Shown here: positions 48,449-61,480 of the stretch, in pieces
Position numbering within the stretch: position 1 is the first letter of the stretch
Layout: every line of letters begins with the position of its first letter
Source: Apodemus sylvaticus
Lineage: Eukaryota > Chordata > Mammalia > Rodentia > Muridae
NCBI RefSeq assembly: GCF_947179515.1
Contig: NC_067474.1
Span: 97,274,324 to 97,338,323 of the forward strand
Reading direction: 5' to 3'
Length of the DNA: 64,000 bases
Notes under the pieces: model-generated
Databases searched by the model: none
What the model was told of the DNA's origin: nothing
The model's input: the letters and a program-made list of their open reading frames with translations, nothing else
Program-made: the position numbers and the translations under genes

Positions 48449-49305
48449 TATTAAAGTTCTTTCCTCCCCTGTATTACAGATATTTGTTCTAATTCCTGGT
48501 TGAAAGGTTTCAGAACATGCAGTCACAACTGTGTTGATAGGAACTTGTTGAGCATAGCATCCCACTTTCCCACACACTGACAGAAGCTTCATTACAAGAT
48601 ATATCTACTCCTGATTTGAGACACGTGGCTGACTAGAAGACTGCAAGCGTTCATATCTGCTCTCTGCTCCAATCCATGGCTTTTTCTGCAGTTTTGGAAG
48701 CGACTTAAGAGCTTGTTGTGTTTCCTACAGAAAAGGTTCCCTTCTGGAAGGTTTCTCTGACAAGATACAGAGATCAACAAGACCCAGGGCAGAACCCTAG
48801 GCACACCTTGGTCCCATTTGCAGATTATTTTAACAAGACGCTCTTGTTTCTTGTTCCCACGAAAATCAATAACAGGATGACCTTCAATTTGAAATCCAAA
48901 CCAATTAATTACCTGTTCTGTTGAAAATGTTGATATCTGATTTGCCTGGAGAATTTCAATTATGAGTAGCTTATTTCTTTTAAAGAGCCCCTTCAAAAAA
49001 TATAGACTGACATTGAAAGCCTCAGCTTATACAATATAAATGATGTTTTCTTGAAGCAGGGATATACTATTGGCCTTGCACGAATTAGTATGGGGAAGTT
49101 TTCCCCTTGTGGTCCATCTCCTCCTCATGACATCATAATCAATGGGACTGGTAAATTATAGCAATCCCACAAAGATTCAGGGCCTAGATCTCACTGCTGA
49201 AGGTGAGGTGAAAAGCTCTTTATACTTGAATTCAGCTTTTTGTTTGTATCAATTACTGACACAAATCACAGGATTCTTTTCAGAATTAGGAATTTTCTAT
49301 TTCTC

Positions 49306-49363
49306 TCTAACTCTAAAATTCTTATATCCCTACTTCTAACTCTAAAATTCTTATATCCCTACT
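49306..49363. repeat. Perfect 29-bp tandem duplication
   Basis: The unit beginning TCTAACTCTAAAATTC occurs at 49306-49334 and again at 49335-49363 without a mismatch. Confidence 0.95.
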
Positions 49364-51659
49364 TGTATTTAAATAATTACTATTATTCTATTCTGTCCAT
49401 AAATTTGATTTTTTTCTTTGAATAGGATCATAAGGAAAAGGCTATATATCAAAATTAACTTATAGCAGAAATATATTTACTAAACTTATTCATTGTAATT
49501 GCAGGGGGGAAAATGAACTCAATTCATGCCAGTGGGGAATTCCCACAATGAATGATCACACGCAATGAAATTATTATCTTCATCCATTAAAATATTATCT
49601 AAACCAGAGGTTTCTATCTGGCAGCCAGTGGCTGAATATAGCCTGCAGATGAGTTTTGTTTGGACCACACAGTTTTTTAAATATTTGAATATGTTGCCAA
49701 GATTTCAAATTCATGAGATTTCACATAAAAACTGTGTTCTGGCTTCTTATTAAAGAAAGAAAGGAGGTGATCTGGCAACCAGGAGGCCTGCATTCTCACC
49801 TGGCAACAATTCTCTGGACCCCAGAGCTGCCACCTCAGTGGTTAAAGGGATGAGCTTTCTGGTCTACCACAGACCCCACAGACTTCACCAGACCATTCTA
49901 CTAGCTTAATATTCATCACCTCCACATGGGCATTTTAGGTAACTATTGACCTTTAAACTTTCATAACTATTCTAGAAAAGCTTGTAGAAATTGCTGCCAA
50001 AAAAAAAAGGAAAACAAAAGGAAAAAGAAGAAAAGAAACAAGTGTTCTAAAAACAGTTCTTAAAATGTATATTTAAATATAGTTCATGAGTTTATATAAT
50101 GAATGACAATGGATGCAAACTTAACTTCCAAATATAGCTGTTTCATTTATAAGTAACTATGAGGCAAAGAAAACTCAATTTCATAAAACAATAATCTAAG
50201 TAGTAAATTTTAAATATATACCCTACACTTACATAGTGATGCATCAGACTTTACATGGGTTTCCGATGAACCCCATTCTTCCTTGTAGCCTAGGAAGGAT
50301 GCTCAGACAAACTGCTACTCAGCTCTACAAGCATCCTGATCCTTCACTTCTATACTTCTTTGCTAGAAGTATCATATACACCTAAGTGAAAAATGGACCC
50401 TAATTGAAAATAGTATATATCTTTAAGATAGAGTTAAAAAAAATCAACATTTAAGATGCACAGAAACCTTGACAAACACCAATCTTTACCTGGTTCCACT
50501 TTACTGGCAACATCTGACAACACACTTATCTAGTCATTACTGAGGGTTCAAAAAGTCATGCCATATTTTAAAATGGCTATTACTTAAAGTAGATTTCTTT
50601 AAATCATGACAAAGTCGCCATGCATTTCTAACCTTTGGCTATTTTTATTCAACTGAAAGCAAGTGCAAATATTTACTTACAGTTCATAACTTGCAATCAA
50701 CCATAACATCTCAGCATTTAAACCTATCAGTGAATTTCACAAACAAATGTAAATGCCCTACTCATCATTTTATCCAACCATATTAAAAGCAGGTTATCTC
50801 TAATTAATTACTGTAGCCAAGAAAATCTTAGATCTCCAAACAGACTTTCTATAGTTGTATGCTACAACTGGTCATGTATCACAGTATCAAAGTATCAAGA
50901 CTTAGATCACCTATAGCATACTGGCTTATAATCATGCCACACATTTGAAAGAGTATTTAAATGAGATGTTCCTTTTCTATGAGAAAGGTCTTCCTTTCAA
51001 TTGTCCTTAAAGAAAGAAATCCTTGGATATACACTAAATATACTTCACAATCAGACTTTAATCCCCAAAATTTTCTTGACTTTGAATAACTCCTAGCTTG
51101 AAATAGTTGACAAAATCCTAATGATCATACTGAATTCCTTAACTCCTAGGTGAATAGGAAAACAGGAAGTATGCTAAGTCTGGGCACCCTGAATGTGGCT
51201 TTAGTTGATACCCAAATGACAATGATACATTCCTTATGGGAAACATTTGTCGTAATTTCTATTATGTTTGAAATTTAAGCAATTAGAAACAGACACCTGG
51301 AACTCACTTATTAATTTGTCTCTTTCCTCCCCTTTTACACTTCTTTCTACATCATTTCTGAAGATGCCTCTTAAATTGACGCTCTAATATAAAGAGCCTT
51401 GAACCAGGGTTCACCATTTTCTTCTTTAAAACACCTTGCTAGAGTGTAGGACTGACCCTATCTCATTTTTTAAGTCTATGGTTTCATTTTTATAAGTATA
51501 TTTCTTTAATAATTAGTGATTAACAGTAGAAAATTAAAATAATAGTTCTAGAAAAACATTTTCTTCCTCTATCATTCCAAAATAGCTTTATAAAGAAAAG
51601 ACAAAAGAAACCCCCCTTGATGCTCAAAGCCTTTAGGTACCCCTAATAACCCTTCAGGC

Positions 51660-51667
51660 TGACGTCA
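51660..51667. promoter_or_regulatory. Perfect CRE palindrome TGACGTCA
   Basis: Exact CREB/ATF consensus, followed by TAATATATCATAAC. Confidence 0.5.
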
Positions 51668-53327
51668 TAATATATCATAACTACACATACAATGTCCCAA
51701 TTTTGATGGATTTTTATAATGTACTGTTTTAAAAGATGAAAAATAAACACAGACTAATGAATGTTTAATTTTACTTAATCTTTCTTCATGGAGAGAAAAA
51801 TACTGTTGTCCTTTAACTCCCCTTTCCCGTCCTTAGTCACTCATTCCTACAAAAGGGTGTCCCAGGGCAGGCTCCAGTTAGGGTAATAGGGACACTGCAG
51901 ACATACAGTGCAGGCAGGCATAGGAGCAGCAGGTTATCAGAATCTTCAGAGGCCAGGAGCCGTTGCTTTATTAAGAAATTGTATAGAGTAGCTATTTACC
52001 CAAAGTCAGAGCAGCCAACTTCTTGCTTTCAACAAAGGAGTGTTTTTAATATAATGAACATCCAGGCTTCCCTGGTCATGAGAGAACCTGGAATATATTA
52101 TACATGCGTGAATGTGGCCGGGATGCAGGATATGGGATGTGCTTCCTATCAACAGATTAACACTTCATTTCTATTACTCTAATCTCACCACAGGCTGTGA
52201 ACACTTTCTTTTTCTTATTTGAACAACAATGGTGCATGAAAAAACCAAGCTGACAGGCAGGCTGGGTTCATTAAAAGCACGAGGCCTTTATTCCCATCAC
52301 ACATCTCACCTGTAGGAAGCCAGGGCTCTGGTTTCCAGGCTGCTCCTGAACGAGCCCTCCCAGATGCTGGACGGCTGACACTCCCTACCCTCCTTTTTAC
52401 ATAACGTACAATAAAGATCACAAATAAAGCAGAAATGAGAAAACTCTTCTCCATCATATGTAACAGCATTGGCCACATATTTTAAGATACACTCCCTCCC
52501 ATGATTACTTGCCAAAGGTCTTCAGGAGAACAAGGCAAGATAGCTGTTAAGGGAAAAAGCACGACATCACAGGTGTGAGCTCACATCTCAATGTGGTGTC
52601 TCTTTCTTAGTTTAATTTTTTCTTGGAATTTAAAGCTTAAAAACATGACAGTTGCTTCTAGAAAACGGCAGTTCTGTGGTTGGTGAAAATGGCCATTCAC
52701 AAAACAAGAAACAACCACACCAGTTCTCAATCAATGACAGCTGGCTTCATTAAAAAAGCTAGGCTCCTCTATGTTCACCCACAGCACAAGAGGGAGGGGC
52801 AGCTTAGGAACACAAAGTTACACAATCTAAAGCACCATCCTATCTCTAGTGGGGGTGTTTGTCTGTGGTGCTCCTTCTGTATGTAAACGCATATACTCCT
52901 TGCATTTGAGGCAGCTATTAACAAATCCTCCACATTCCCAAAATAAACAATGTAAACGCCTTCAACCAGACAATCTAACAGTCCTACACTGCCTCTTTGT
53001 CTACATATCATGTAGTATAACTGTACAACTGCATGGCAATACTAGATTTGTAACATTTTCTATAGAAAAGCAATAAGACTTTGTCCCCAAAGTCCAGAGC
53101 AGGACTTCAGTTTCAGTTCTATCTGAAACTCTATCTTTATATATTAAAAAATGACAAAGAAAAAACAGTATTGCATATTGGCCTAGTAACCTAGCTGAGT
53201 CTGCATTAGGTTCGACAGGAAGTCAAAAATCATCATGCTTCCAGGGGTCATCACTGAAGGGAAACTCTCATGAATATAATCATAACGTAATGTCGTAGCA
53301 TCTTACAAAGCAGCAACCTTGATCCAC

Positions 53328-53352
53328 TGCCCTCTGGAACTGGCAGAGGGCA
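53328..53352. repeat. Perfect 9-bp inverted repeat (hairpin)
   Basis: TGCCCTCTG (53328-53336) pairs with CAGAGGGCA (53344-53352) across a 7-base loop. Confidence 0.85.
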
Positions 53353-55040
53353 CATCAATGGGCAGTTTTCTGCGCTCAGGCCTACTCAGGTGTCCCACAC
53401 AGCCATCCTAATGGCATACCTCAGTGATATCTTCCTTGCTTTTAATTGTAATGGAAGGAGAGAAGAAACATTATTAAAACTCTGCTAATGGAGATTCTCA
53501 TTTTAATATTAGTTTTGTTATTATGTTAAGCCAGCTGAAAGTAATTATTTTTGTCAGGTAAAATACTCATTATCCTGAAGTTTTTCTTTTCAAACCCCCA
53601 GTTCAGACACAATGATCATCAAATGTAAATCCTAAAGAATTGTCTGGAGAACCAATAGCCACCTTAATAAAGTTGAAAAAATCCACAGCAGTCACATACA
53701 AGCACACAGGTAAATACCAGAAGTTTTATCTTTCCAATTTACAAAAATGTTTTTGTTCTTGATATTTTTAACAATCTCCATGCTTTTTTAAGACAATGAG
53801 TTAAATGCATTACATATAAAAACAATGATGAATCCCCACATGTAGGACATATGTTTTAAATATGTTTCTTAATAGTGTGTTTATTCTGGCCCTGCTATCA
53901 TTTTGATTGTTCCTTTCAAAGTCTGAGTTGTTAGCTGCAGTTGACCTCGGTCACATCTCCTGATAGTCACCCTGTTCTTTATAGCTTTTCCTACTTCTAA
54001 GAAGATATTCTTGTGTGGTGTTAAGTCCAAGTATATAAAATGATAAACTAAGACCAGCTTCTAGAGAAAAGAAAGCAAATTTTCTTTGCCTCCATCTTTC
54101 TCATACAGGTTAAGGGTCAAACTGAACATCTATCAGTACCACCTCTGAGTGACAAGCCCTAGGTGCACGGCCAACCCTGATTTAAAACACTCACCTGCAG
54201 TAAAACAAGGATAGTCTCGTCACCGACATGTTTGTATGTGAAGATAGCACCACATTCCTGAACTTATCAAAATGACAGATTGGCAAAAGGATACCTGATT
54301 CAATAGTTGTTACTTTCAAGCACATTTTAATTCCTTTGCATTAGGCAAAAGAGAGGCAGTAAAACTAAGGAAGCAATTGTATAATGAGAGAAGCGAAGGT
54401 AGAAGAGAGAAATGAAGTTTAAGAAAGAGGAATCGGGGAATAAGAACAAACTAACCTTGTACTAAGGCTATTAGGTAAATGTCTATCAGCCAAACAGGCA
54501 CAGGAGTCATAACTCAACACCCCTCTCTGACCCAAACACTAAAGGTAGCAGCAAAGTAACATTACAGTTCCTAAGGATGGATAAATAAGATGTCAGCGGT
54601 GCTCGAGGGAATCGAATCAGTGGTTTCAATAAGTAACTTCCTACAATTTAACATTATTCTTCCTTTATAGAGAGAAATGAAAAACTGATGGACTTAATTA
54701 AAGGAAAACAAAAGGATATTATATTGTTGTTAAAGGATCAATTCTTTTTCTTAATTAGAATGATGATTAATAAGCGGAGAATTTGATTTCTGAACTCCCT
54801 GGTTTGAGTGAGGCATTGTTTCCCTGTAGTACTCCCATTAAGGAGGGCTCTGACTGCAGAAGGAGACAACACTCTCTCATCCCCACACACCATGGCACAA
54901 AACACTGTGCACTGTGTCCCATCGAGAGGACCCAGTACTCTGCCCTCACCCATGCCAAGTCCAGTCATAAGTGTTACACTGGAAGATGGAGCGAGCGTAC
55001 ACTATGAAATGTGTGAGGTTCCTACAAGGAAGGTACAAAT

Positions 55041-55057
55041 AAAAAAAAAAAAAAAAA
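55041..55057 (+). repeat. Poly(A) run, 17 bases
   Basis: Directly preceded by ACAAAT, so AAATAAA-like sequence abuts it. Upstream sequence is unique. Confidence 0.9.
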
Positions 55058-58000
55058 CAACAATCAATACTTTTATTTTCCTATTCTCTAAACTTCCTTT
55101 TAAGCCCAGGGAGGGAGACATGGTACAGGAAAAGGCTCAGGAGGAACTGTGGGCCGCAGTCACAGCTCCCACACAATCTTAGTGATGTCATAGCACATAC
55201 TCTTTCTTTTTCCCAGGATAATTTTTTCCATCCTGTTTCCCTCTGTATTCTTTATCAGTTTGTCTTCTAAGATACTCCTGCTTTTTGTTTTGTTTATACA
55301 ACAGAACCTAAAGGCTGCTGTTCCTGCTCTGCCCCTCTTCCTTTACTTCTCTTAAGCTTATTAGAAGTCAAAGTTCCTCCAGAGGGTATTTGACTCCCCT
55401 TACGTCTAATCCCAGGTGCTTCAGTGGATGAGGGGAACCACACAAAATGTGGACACCAGCTGCTCTTCTGCAAATAAGAATGGCATCAGCTCTGGCAGAT
55501 GTATGTGACATCAATCATTTCCTACGACCCCAAACACTCTTCTGGCCAAAGCCTGGAGAACCGTGGTTAGTGACCAGCAAACGTGTGTCATGAAAGGCAC
55601 GAGCATGTCTGCACATGGAACAAAGCCCATGCTTCCACACACATCACATTAGATGCCAAATCTTCCAAAGGAAAGAACTCCTGGGACGGTTATATCCAAT
55701 GATCCTTCAATAACAAAGAACAGTGAGTTCTAGAGAAAATGGGTTTCATTGAAAAAGGTATTCCCATGATTCACCAATTCAGTTTTCCTTACTACACAGA
55801 GTTCTCTCTATATACTCTGGGGGAAAGGAGTTCACACCTAAAACAATTTAACCACCATAGTTCACTTATGAATACAGGGTAAAGGCAAAGGCAAGTTCCA
55901 ATTTCCTCTCCTTATACTTTATATATATTCTAGTCCACATTACCAAGTTAGCTATAGACAGGCATTACCTACATGCTAACTGAAGACTGACCAGAGCCAT
56001 GTCCACTGTGTCTCCCTTTAAATAAGTGCGTGCAATGTGTAAGTTGGAAAAGAAGAAAACCTAGGGTTTTGTTTTTCACTGAAGTATGTGACGCCATCTC
56101 ACTATCTGTAACGAGCTGTTCCTTTGGAATCAGCTCCTGTGTCACAGCGACCTGGCAAACTTGAATGCTTTCACTATCACTGGAATCCTTGCAATCCTGC
56201 CTTGGCTGTGACCCATTCATGTTTGTCCCAACTTCCCAGAGATGTCTTGCTTAGCATCTAATTAGTAAGGGAAGAATCGTCATGGCACTTATCCCTGACA
56301 TAGGCATAGGACCCTATGTTGTGGTGGAAGCCTAAGTCTGTCCTGTTACATTAATCAATTTCCATAAGGCTACTTGGTTACAGATAACAGAGATATTGAA
56401 AGAAATAATTTCAAAATGATCCCCAACTATGCTTAAATTCATTTGAAGTGCTACGTGTTGGAAATAAGCTTTAAATTGGTGAATGAGTTTATTCGCGTGT
56501 ATACACATCTGAGGATCTATTTGTATATGCTTCATTACAATAACTCACACGTGGAATACAAGGCCTACACCATTCCCATTTCATTATACAGTATGCAGAG
56601 CTGTTAGTGAGGCCTGCATGCTCACACCAAGTTGGAAGTAAAGGCTGACACACAGGGACTTACCTCTTTACCACGATTTCTAATCCAATAGTGCTATGAC
56701 AATTATCCAAATATTCCTACTTGTGTGCTACAGTATTAAAGTGAATGTCAAGGCTTACATTTTAATTTCAATATGCACCTATATTAACAGTACAATATAA
56801 AGCACATCATCTCTCAAGTTAGAGGAACTGAGAGGTGGCAGCATGCTAATTCAACAAGCTAAAACTATTTGCCACCAAATATAAACACCTATTTTAACAT
56901 AAAGGTAAGTTTTGTCAAGTTAATCCTTTTTAAGTAAGCTGTGATTACCCAAATACACCAACTATAAGAAGGAAATACTAAAAAGGAAGAGAGAAAAAAT
57001 AGAGAGGGAAACCTAGAAATGGATGCTGCCTCACAATGAAAGTCATTTTCAAAGGCCATTAACTATCAACTGCCTTACTCGTAGCTCTGATTAAATAAGA
57101 CTATTCATCCTATGTAAAAGGGATGTGTCCAGTTTTGAGGAGAAGCTTTAGAATAAAAATATATTGCATGAACTTCAAAGAACAACCAAGCCACCCACAG
57201 CACATATTTTAGATACGTGACAAACAAGAAATACTATATATGAATCTTTAAAATTGTTAGAGATGTTCAAGTTATTTTTGGAGGGTTAGAAACCAGAAAA
57301 GAAAACACACATCATTTCCATTTTGACTACAAATCCTATGACTGGAACTGTGTTTGTCCTCACGAATTGAAAATACCAAAAGACTACTGGAAGAAAAATT
57401 TGTATTGAGCATTCTTGTAAATGATTTCCAAAAATGTTATTAAATATTTCTTATATATCTTTTAATCATTTCTCAGAAGTCCTAGGTTTTTATACTAGTC
57501 AAAAAGTTTACTCTGTCATATCTCTGGTGAGCAGATGGTCTGGTAGTAATGTAAATCACTGATTTAATTTTTAGCTTTCTCGATTTTGTCCCTCACCTAT
57601 CTAGGAAATGATTTCTCTGGTGATAACTAACACATCATGCTAATGAGAGAATCTAATACACAACAGAAAAATGTCACTACTAATAATATTTGCATGAAGT
57701 TAAATAAAGCAACTGTAAAAGAATGTCAGACAGTTGTTCTTTAATAAGACACAGTTTCACAATGAAATTATGTTGTTAATTTTGTTACATCATTGGGTGA
57801 ATCCTAAATTACTCCATAATGATGCAAGGCGTCATTTATAATTCTAACTTGGTATCTCACTCTACTCTGAAAAGAGACTTTATTAAGGGATCTGCATTTT
57901 ATTTGAAACAGGTTAAGTATACCTGAGCAATAATAAAAGGTATAAACACCTCTAGTAATATGGGAAAAGTACACTATCACCATTATCTGTACAGTGTCAT

Positions 58001-59345
58001 TTCTTAAAAAGATTTCAATTAGATCGAACTATACCTGCTCTTAGAGGAAGCTATAAGGATTTTATTTGCTACTTTCTCAAATACACAAACGTACAAATTA
58101 TGTAGAAAAAACAGCTTTCAAAGTATAATTAAAAAAAACAAAACAACCTTCCAAAAGCAAGCTCCTTTCTCCTACCACCCCCGTCTGTCTTTTTAACAAC
58201 ACCTTAGGAAAGTATCCTGAGAAAAATAACCTTTGAGGTTTTAAGAGATAAGGAAAAGGAGAAAATGGTTTTGGACATTATCAATTCGTAACTGAATCCA
58301 GAACTCTCAGTTACAAAAGTCAACAGCTACACCTCTCAAGTATCTTGCTACAAGAAAATATTATTTTTCTAAAAACAATAACAACAACAAATCACATTGA
58401 TTTTTAGAGGAATAATCTTTGATTTTAGGGAAAATAGTATAAGGTAGGGAAATGAAGTCAGGAAGTCCCATTGAAAGCTTTAAGGAGACTTAACTCCACT
58501 GAGTCTGAGTCAAATCATTTGCTAGTGTTAGATAAAGGAAAGATTTACAGTTAAGGAAATCTAACTTTGTTCAGGGGAAATTCAAGATACAGATTGTTCC
58601 ATGCCTAGCTTACATTTAGAAGACACAGACCTAGATTATTCAACTTCAGCGTTCATCAGATTCCCAAGCATACATTTTTCTGTAGCTAACATCATATGTG
58701 GTAAGTTCTCTATAGCTCAGTCTTTAAACATCTTTTACTGGCTCTAGTAGTCAGTTTTGTCCAATGCTTAACAAGATAATCAAGGAAATATTAATTTTTA
58801 TTCTACTATAGAAAACTGTGAAAAACTGTACTTAAAAGATTTCATTCACTCTATGAGCTAAATTTTTACTCAGAGTAAAATAATCAAGCAGAAAAGCCTC
58901 TTTTATCCTAAACAATTATATATATAGAATTGTATATATTTGATTAAATTAGAAAAAAACCTTTTTATCTTTAGCAAAAGGTGGCTTAATGTGGATATTG
59001 AAACTATTATTCTTCAAAACTGTTGACTTTTAAGAGAGCATTTCAGGAATCATTCCCTCCCCCCACACCATCCCCCATGCACACACTCTGTCCCACTCAC
59101 ACTGAACAAGCACTGCTGACCCACTACCCATAAGGAAAACAAAAACATTAGGCATGCACAGCACAGGCTTATATTTAGGCAGATTTTGAATTTAAGAGTA
59201 CACACTCTGAAATGGCTTCTTGAAAGAGAAAGAAAAGCACATCTACACATGTAAACATATACTCTTCTTAGATGACTTCCAAAATGCACAAAAGGTAAAC
59301 ATTTAGTAACTATGAAAGTAAATGGGAAGCTAAGCATCACTAACA

Positions 59346-59375
59346 ACACCAAAACAACAACAACAACAAAAAACC
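59346..59375 (+). repeat. (CAA)n short repeat
   Basis: CAACAACAACAACAAAAAAC, with a few TAATAA units after it. Confidence 0.85.
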
Positions 59376-60675
59376 CAAAATAATAATAAACTACAGCTAA
59401 ATGGTTGATTTACAATACTTAAGTTTGTGATTTTCATCCTTTGTCATAGTGCTCTGTGTCATAATCTGTTCATTAAGCATAAAGGCCTTCCCTGTGTCTA
59501 TTCTCACAGGCATCAAGGCTCACAGTCCACATACATTCATACAGGTACACAAGCAAACACACAGAAAACACCACGGTAAGCTGATCATACAAGTTTCTCT
59601 ATGAGGAATTTAAATAATTTTCCTAATTCTGACCTATTTTTGTGTAATTTGCTTTTATTTCTTTTAGTCCTAAATGTGTTGCATTACTTAAAGTCTCCTT
59701 AGATGCAAATCTACTTGGAAATGGGCTCGTGCCAAAGCAGCAATCTAACACATCTATGTGGTTCAATAGCCATTTATCAATTGATCATTATCTCTATCTG
59801 TTTTATTAACTCTTTTTTCACTAGAGGGAAAAAACTTAAAGCAATCTAACCTTTCACAGCATGCATGTACATACACACAACTAAAAAAAAAACCCGGATT
59901 GGTGATATCTAAATTTTAAAGTGGGGCACAAGTTATTAGATTCTAAGGTTAGTGAAAACACATTCTGTTCCAACCACAAGAGAGCCACCCAGACAGAAAA
60001 GTGCTTCAGAAAAACATCTCGAAAAGTGTTCTGCAGAGACAAGCAGCATCTCTGTCAGACAAGAAAGGAACTTTTCAGTGTGAAAAAAAAAAAAAAAGGA
60101 TTGCACATAAAGAGTTGCTTACTGGGTTTATGTTGATTGCATTTAAATCCCAGCTTACTGGATCAGCAGTTATCAGGGTCCCTCTACAGGATGTCAAATA
60201 CACCTTATTCAAATACATTTCTCCTATCTAAAATTGGCTGATAAAACTGTTTACCAATTAAATGTTACAAGAGCTGGGCTTTATGCACTTTCTTTGGCAA
60301 TTGTTATTTCTAAACTTGTGGCAGTTTACAGCCTTGAAAGTAGTTTTATTTCATTACCAAACATTTTAAAATCTACCCCAAAGTATTCAATTTCCACGAA
60401 CTCTTACATACAAAAGAGCAGTTGCAGTTATTTTAAACGAGTGGGGCAAGACCATTCTTTAAACAACTGCCATCTACTTAACATCCCAGTATATTTGTTA
60501 GTACTACTTTGGTGCTGCATGGATGATAAACTAACTCTTGCTTTGTATGGGTTTGGGGTAGGCTTCTGAAAAGCAAGACGTGTCTAGGAGGGAGGCACCA
60601 AGGGAACTTCCCTCCCTCACTTGAGCACAGTCCAAGAGGAAAGTTTCTGGGTTGTTTCCCCTTTGCTTCCTCTTA

Positions 60676-61168
60676 CCCTCGCTCCCCTGCGGAGTCGGAG
60701 AGCCAGCAATTGTGCAAGAGGAGCCGGGCGCGCAGGGCGCAAATCACCGAGCGCTTGGTACGGACGGCTGCGAGTGATTAATTATCCGTCCGCTGCCCAG
60801 GCGCTCTCCGGGCGGCTCTCCCGGCAGGGCAGCAGCCGAGCTGCCGGCGGCGGCTGAGCGAGAAGCGGCTCTGGGAGAACGCAGGGGCCGCGCCGAGTGT
60901 GAGTGCACCGTGCCGGGCGGCGGGCGGCGGGCGGCGGGCGGGTGGCAAGCCGAGCTGGCTGCGCCAGGGCCAGGGCAGCACGGGGGAGAGCGAAGGCACC
61001 GAGCCACCGAGAGCCGGAACAGAGGCCGAGAGCAAGCCTGAGCGCAGCCTGCCGCCCTTCCGCTTGACCCGGCCGGCAGGGAAGCCTGCACAGCCTCGCT
61101 CGGGTCTGAGACAAGCTGCTCCAGACACCAGAAGTCAAACCCGCTGCTGTGAGGGGCCCGCGCTTTAT
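60676..61168. promoter_or_regulatory. CpG island, candidate internal promoter
   Basis: By eye, about 490 bp hold some fifty CpG dinucleotides and very high G+C, in a window that is otherwise AT-rich and CpG-poor. It has tandem GC-boxes at 60914-60944 and no TATA box I can point to. It begins about 400 bp downstream of the Bnc2 exon on the gene's strand. Read on minus, the sequence CGAGG|GTAAGAGG (intron starting at 60676) is a fair splice donor, so an untranslated first exon from about 61.1 kb to 60677 is possible. On plus I see only weak donors such as GAGT|GTGAGT near 60900. Basonuclin 2 is reported to use several promoters, which fits. An antisense non-coding promoter or an orphan CpG island is the alternative. 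Confidence 0.8.
60914..60944 (+). promoter_or_regulatory. Tandem GC-boxes (GGGCGGC repeat) in CpG island
   Basis: Four consecutive 7-bp GGGCGGC-type units end in GGGCGGGTGG. Each unit contains the GGGCGG core bound by Sp1/KLF factors. The run also satisfies a G-quadruplex pattern on the plus strand. Confidence 0.75.
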
Positions 61169-61435
61169 GATTGTTCAGTTGCAAGACCTACTTCGAGACA
61201 GCAGACACTTTGACCAAGTCTTTCACAGTCAGAAAGATACATTTGTTGAGTGGCTTTTTCTCTTTTTCCCGGGAAACAAAGAAATAAATTAAGGCAGGGC
61301 TCAGGCTGCACACGGTGAAACTTTGCAACAAATGCCTTTGCTTTCTCTAACTTCGATGTCCTTTCCCCCCTTTTCCTTAAAGAGCCCTTGGGGAAGCCAT
61401 GAAGTAACACTGCACATTCCAGTAACACAGAAATG

Positions 61436-61480
<45 letters not shown>

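Larger units (their letters stand above)
48449..60675. other. Bnc2: Long unique intron block, nearly repeat-free
   Basis: Over 12 kb in which I recognise no SINE or LINE, unlike the rest of the window. It contains a 29-bp tandem duplication (49306-49363), a perfect CRE (51660-51667), a GC hairpin (53328-53352), a poly(A) run (55041-55057) and a CAA run (59346-59375). All open frames are short, including those at 48592-48996, 54808-55182 and 60234-60569, and show no family features. The lack of insertions is consistent with regulatory constraint. Confidence 0.5.

Noticed and set aside
60234..60569. 111-codon plus frame beside the CpG island
   Set aside because: AT-rich, with no domain and no Kozak or splice support. 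It ends before the island and probably occurs by chance.
60744..61184. 146-codon minus frame and two overlapping frames (60778-61128, 60782-61138), plus a 104-codon plus frame
   Set aside because: All three minus frames and the plus frame are open because GC-rich DNA has few stops. The Ala/Pro/Arg-rich sequence is compositional, and the region reads as a CpG island promoter or untranslated exon.
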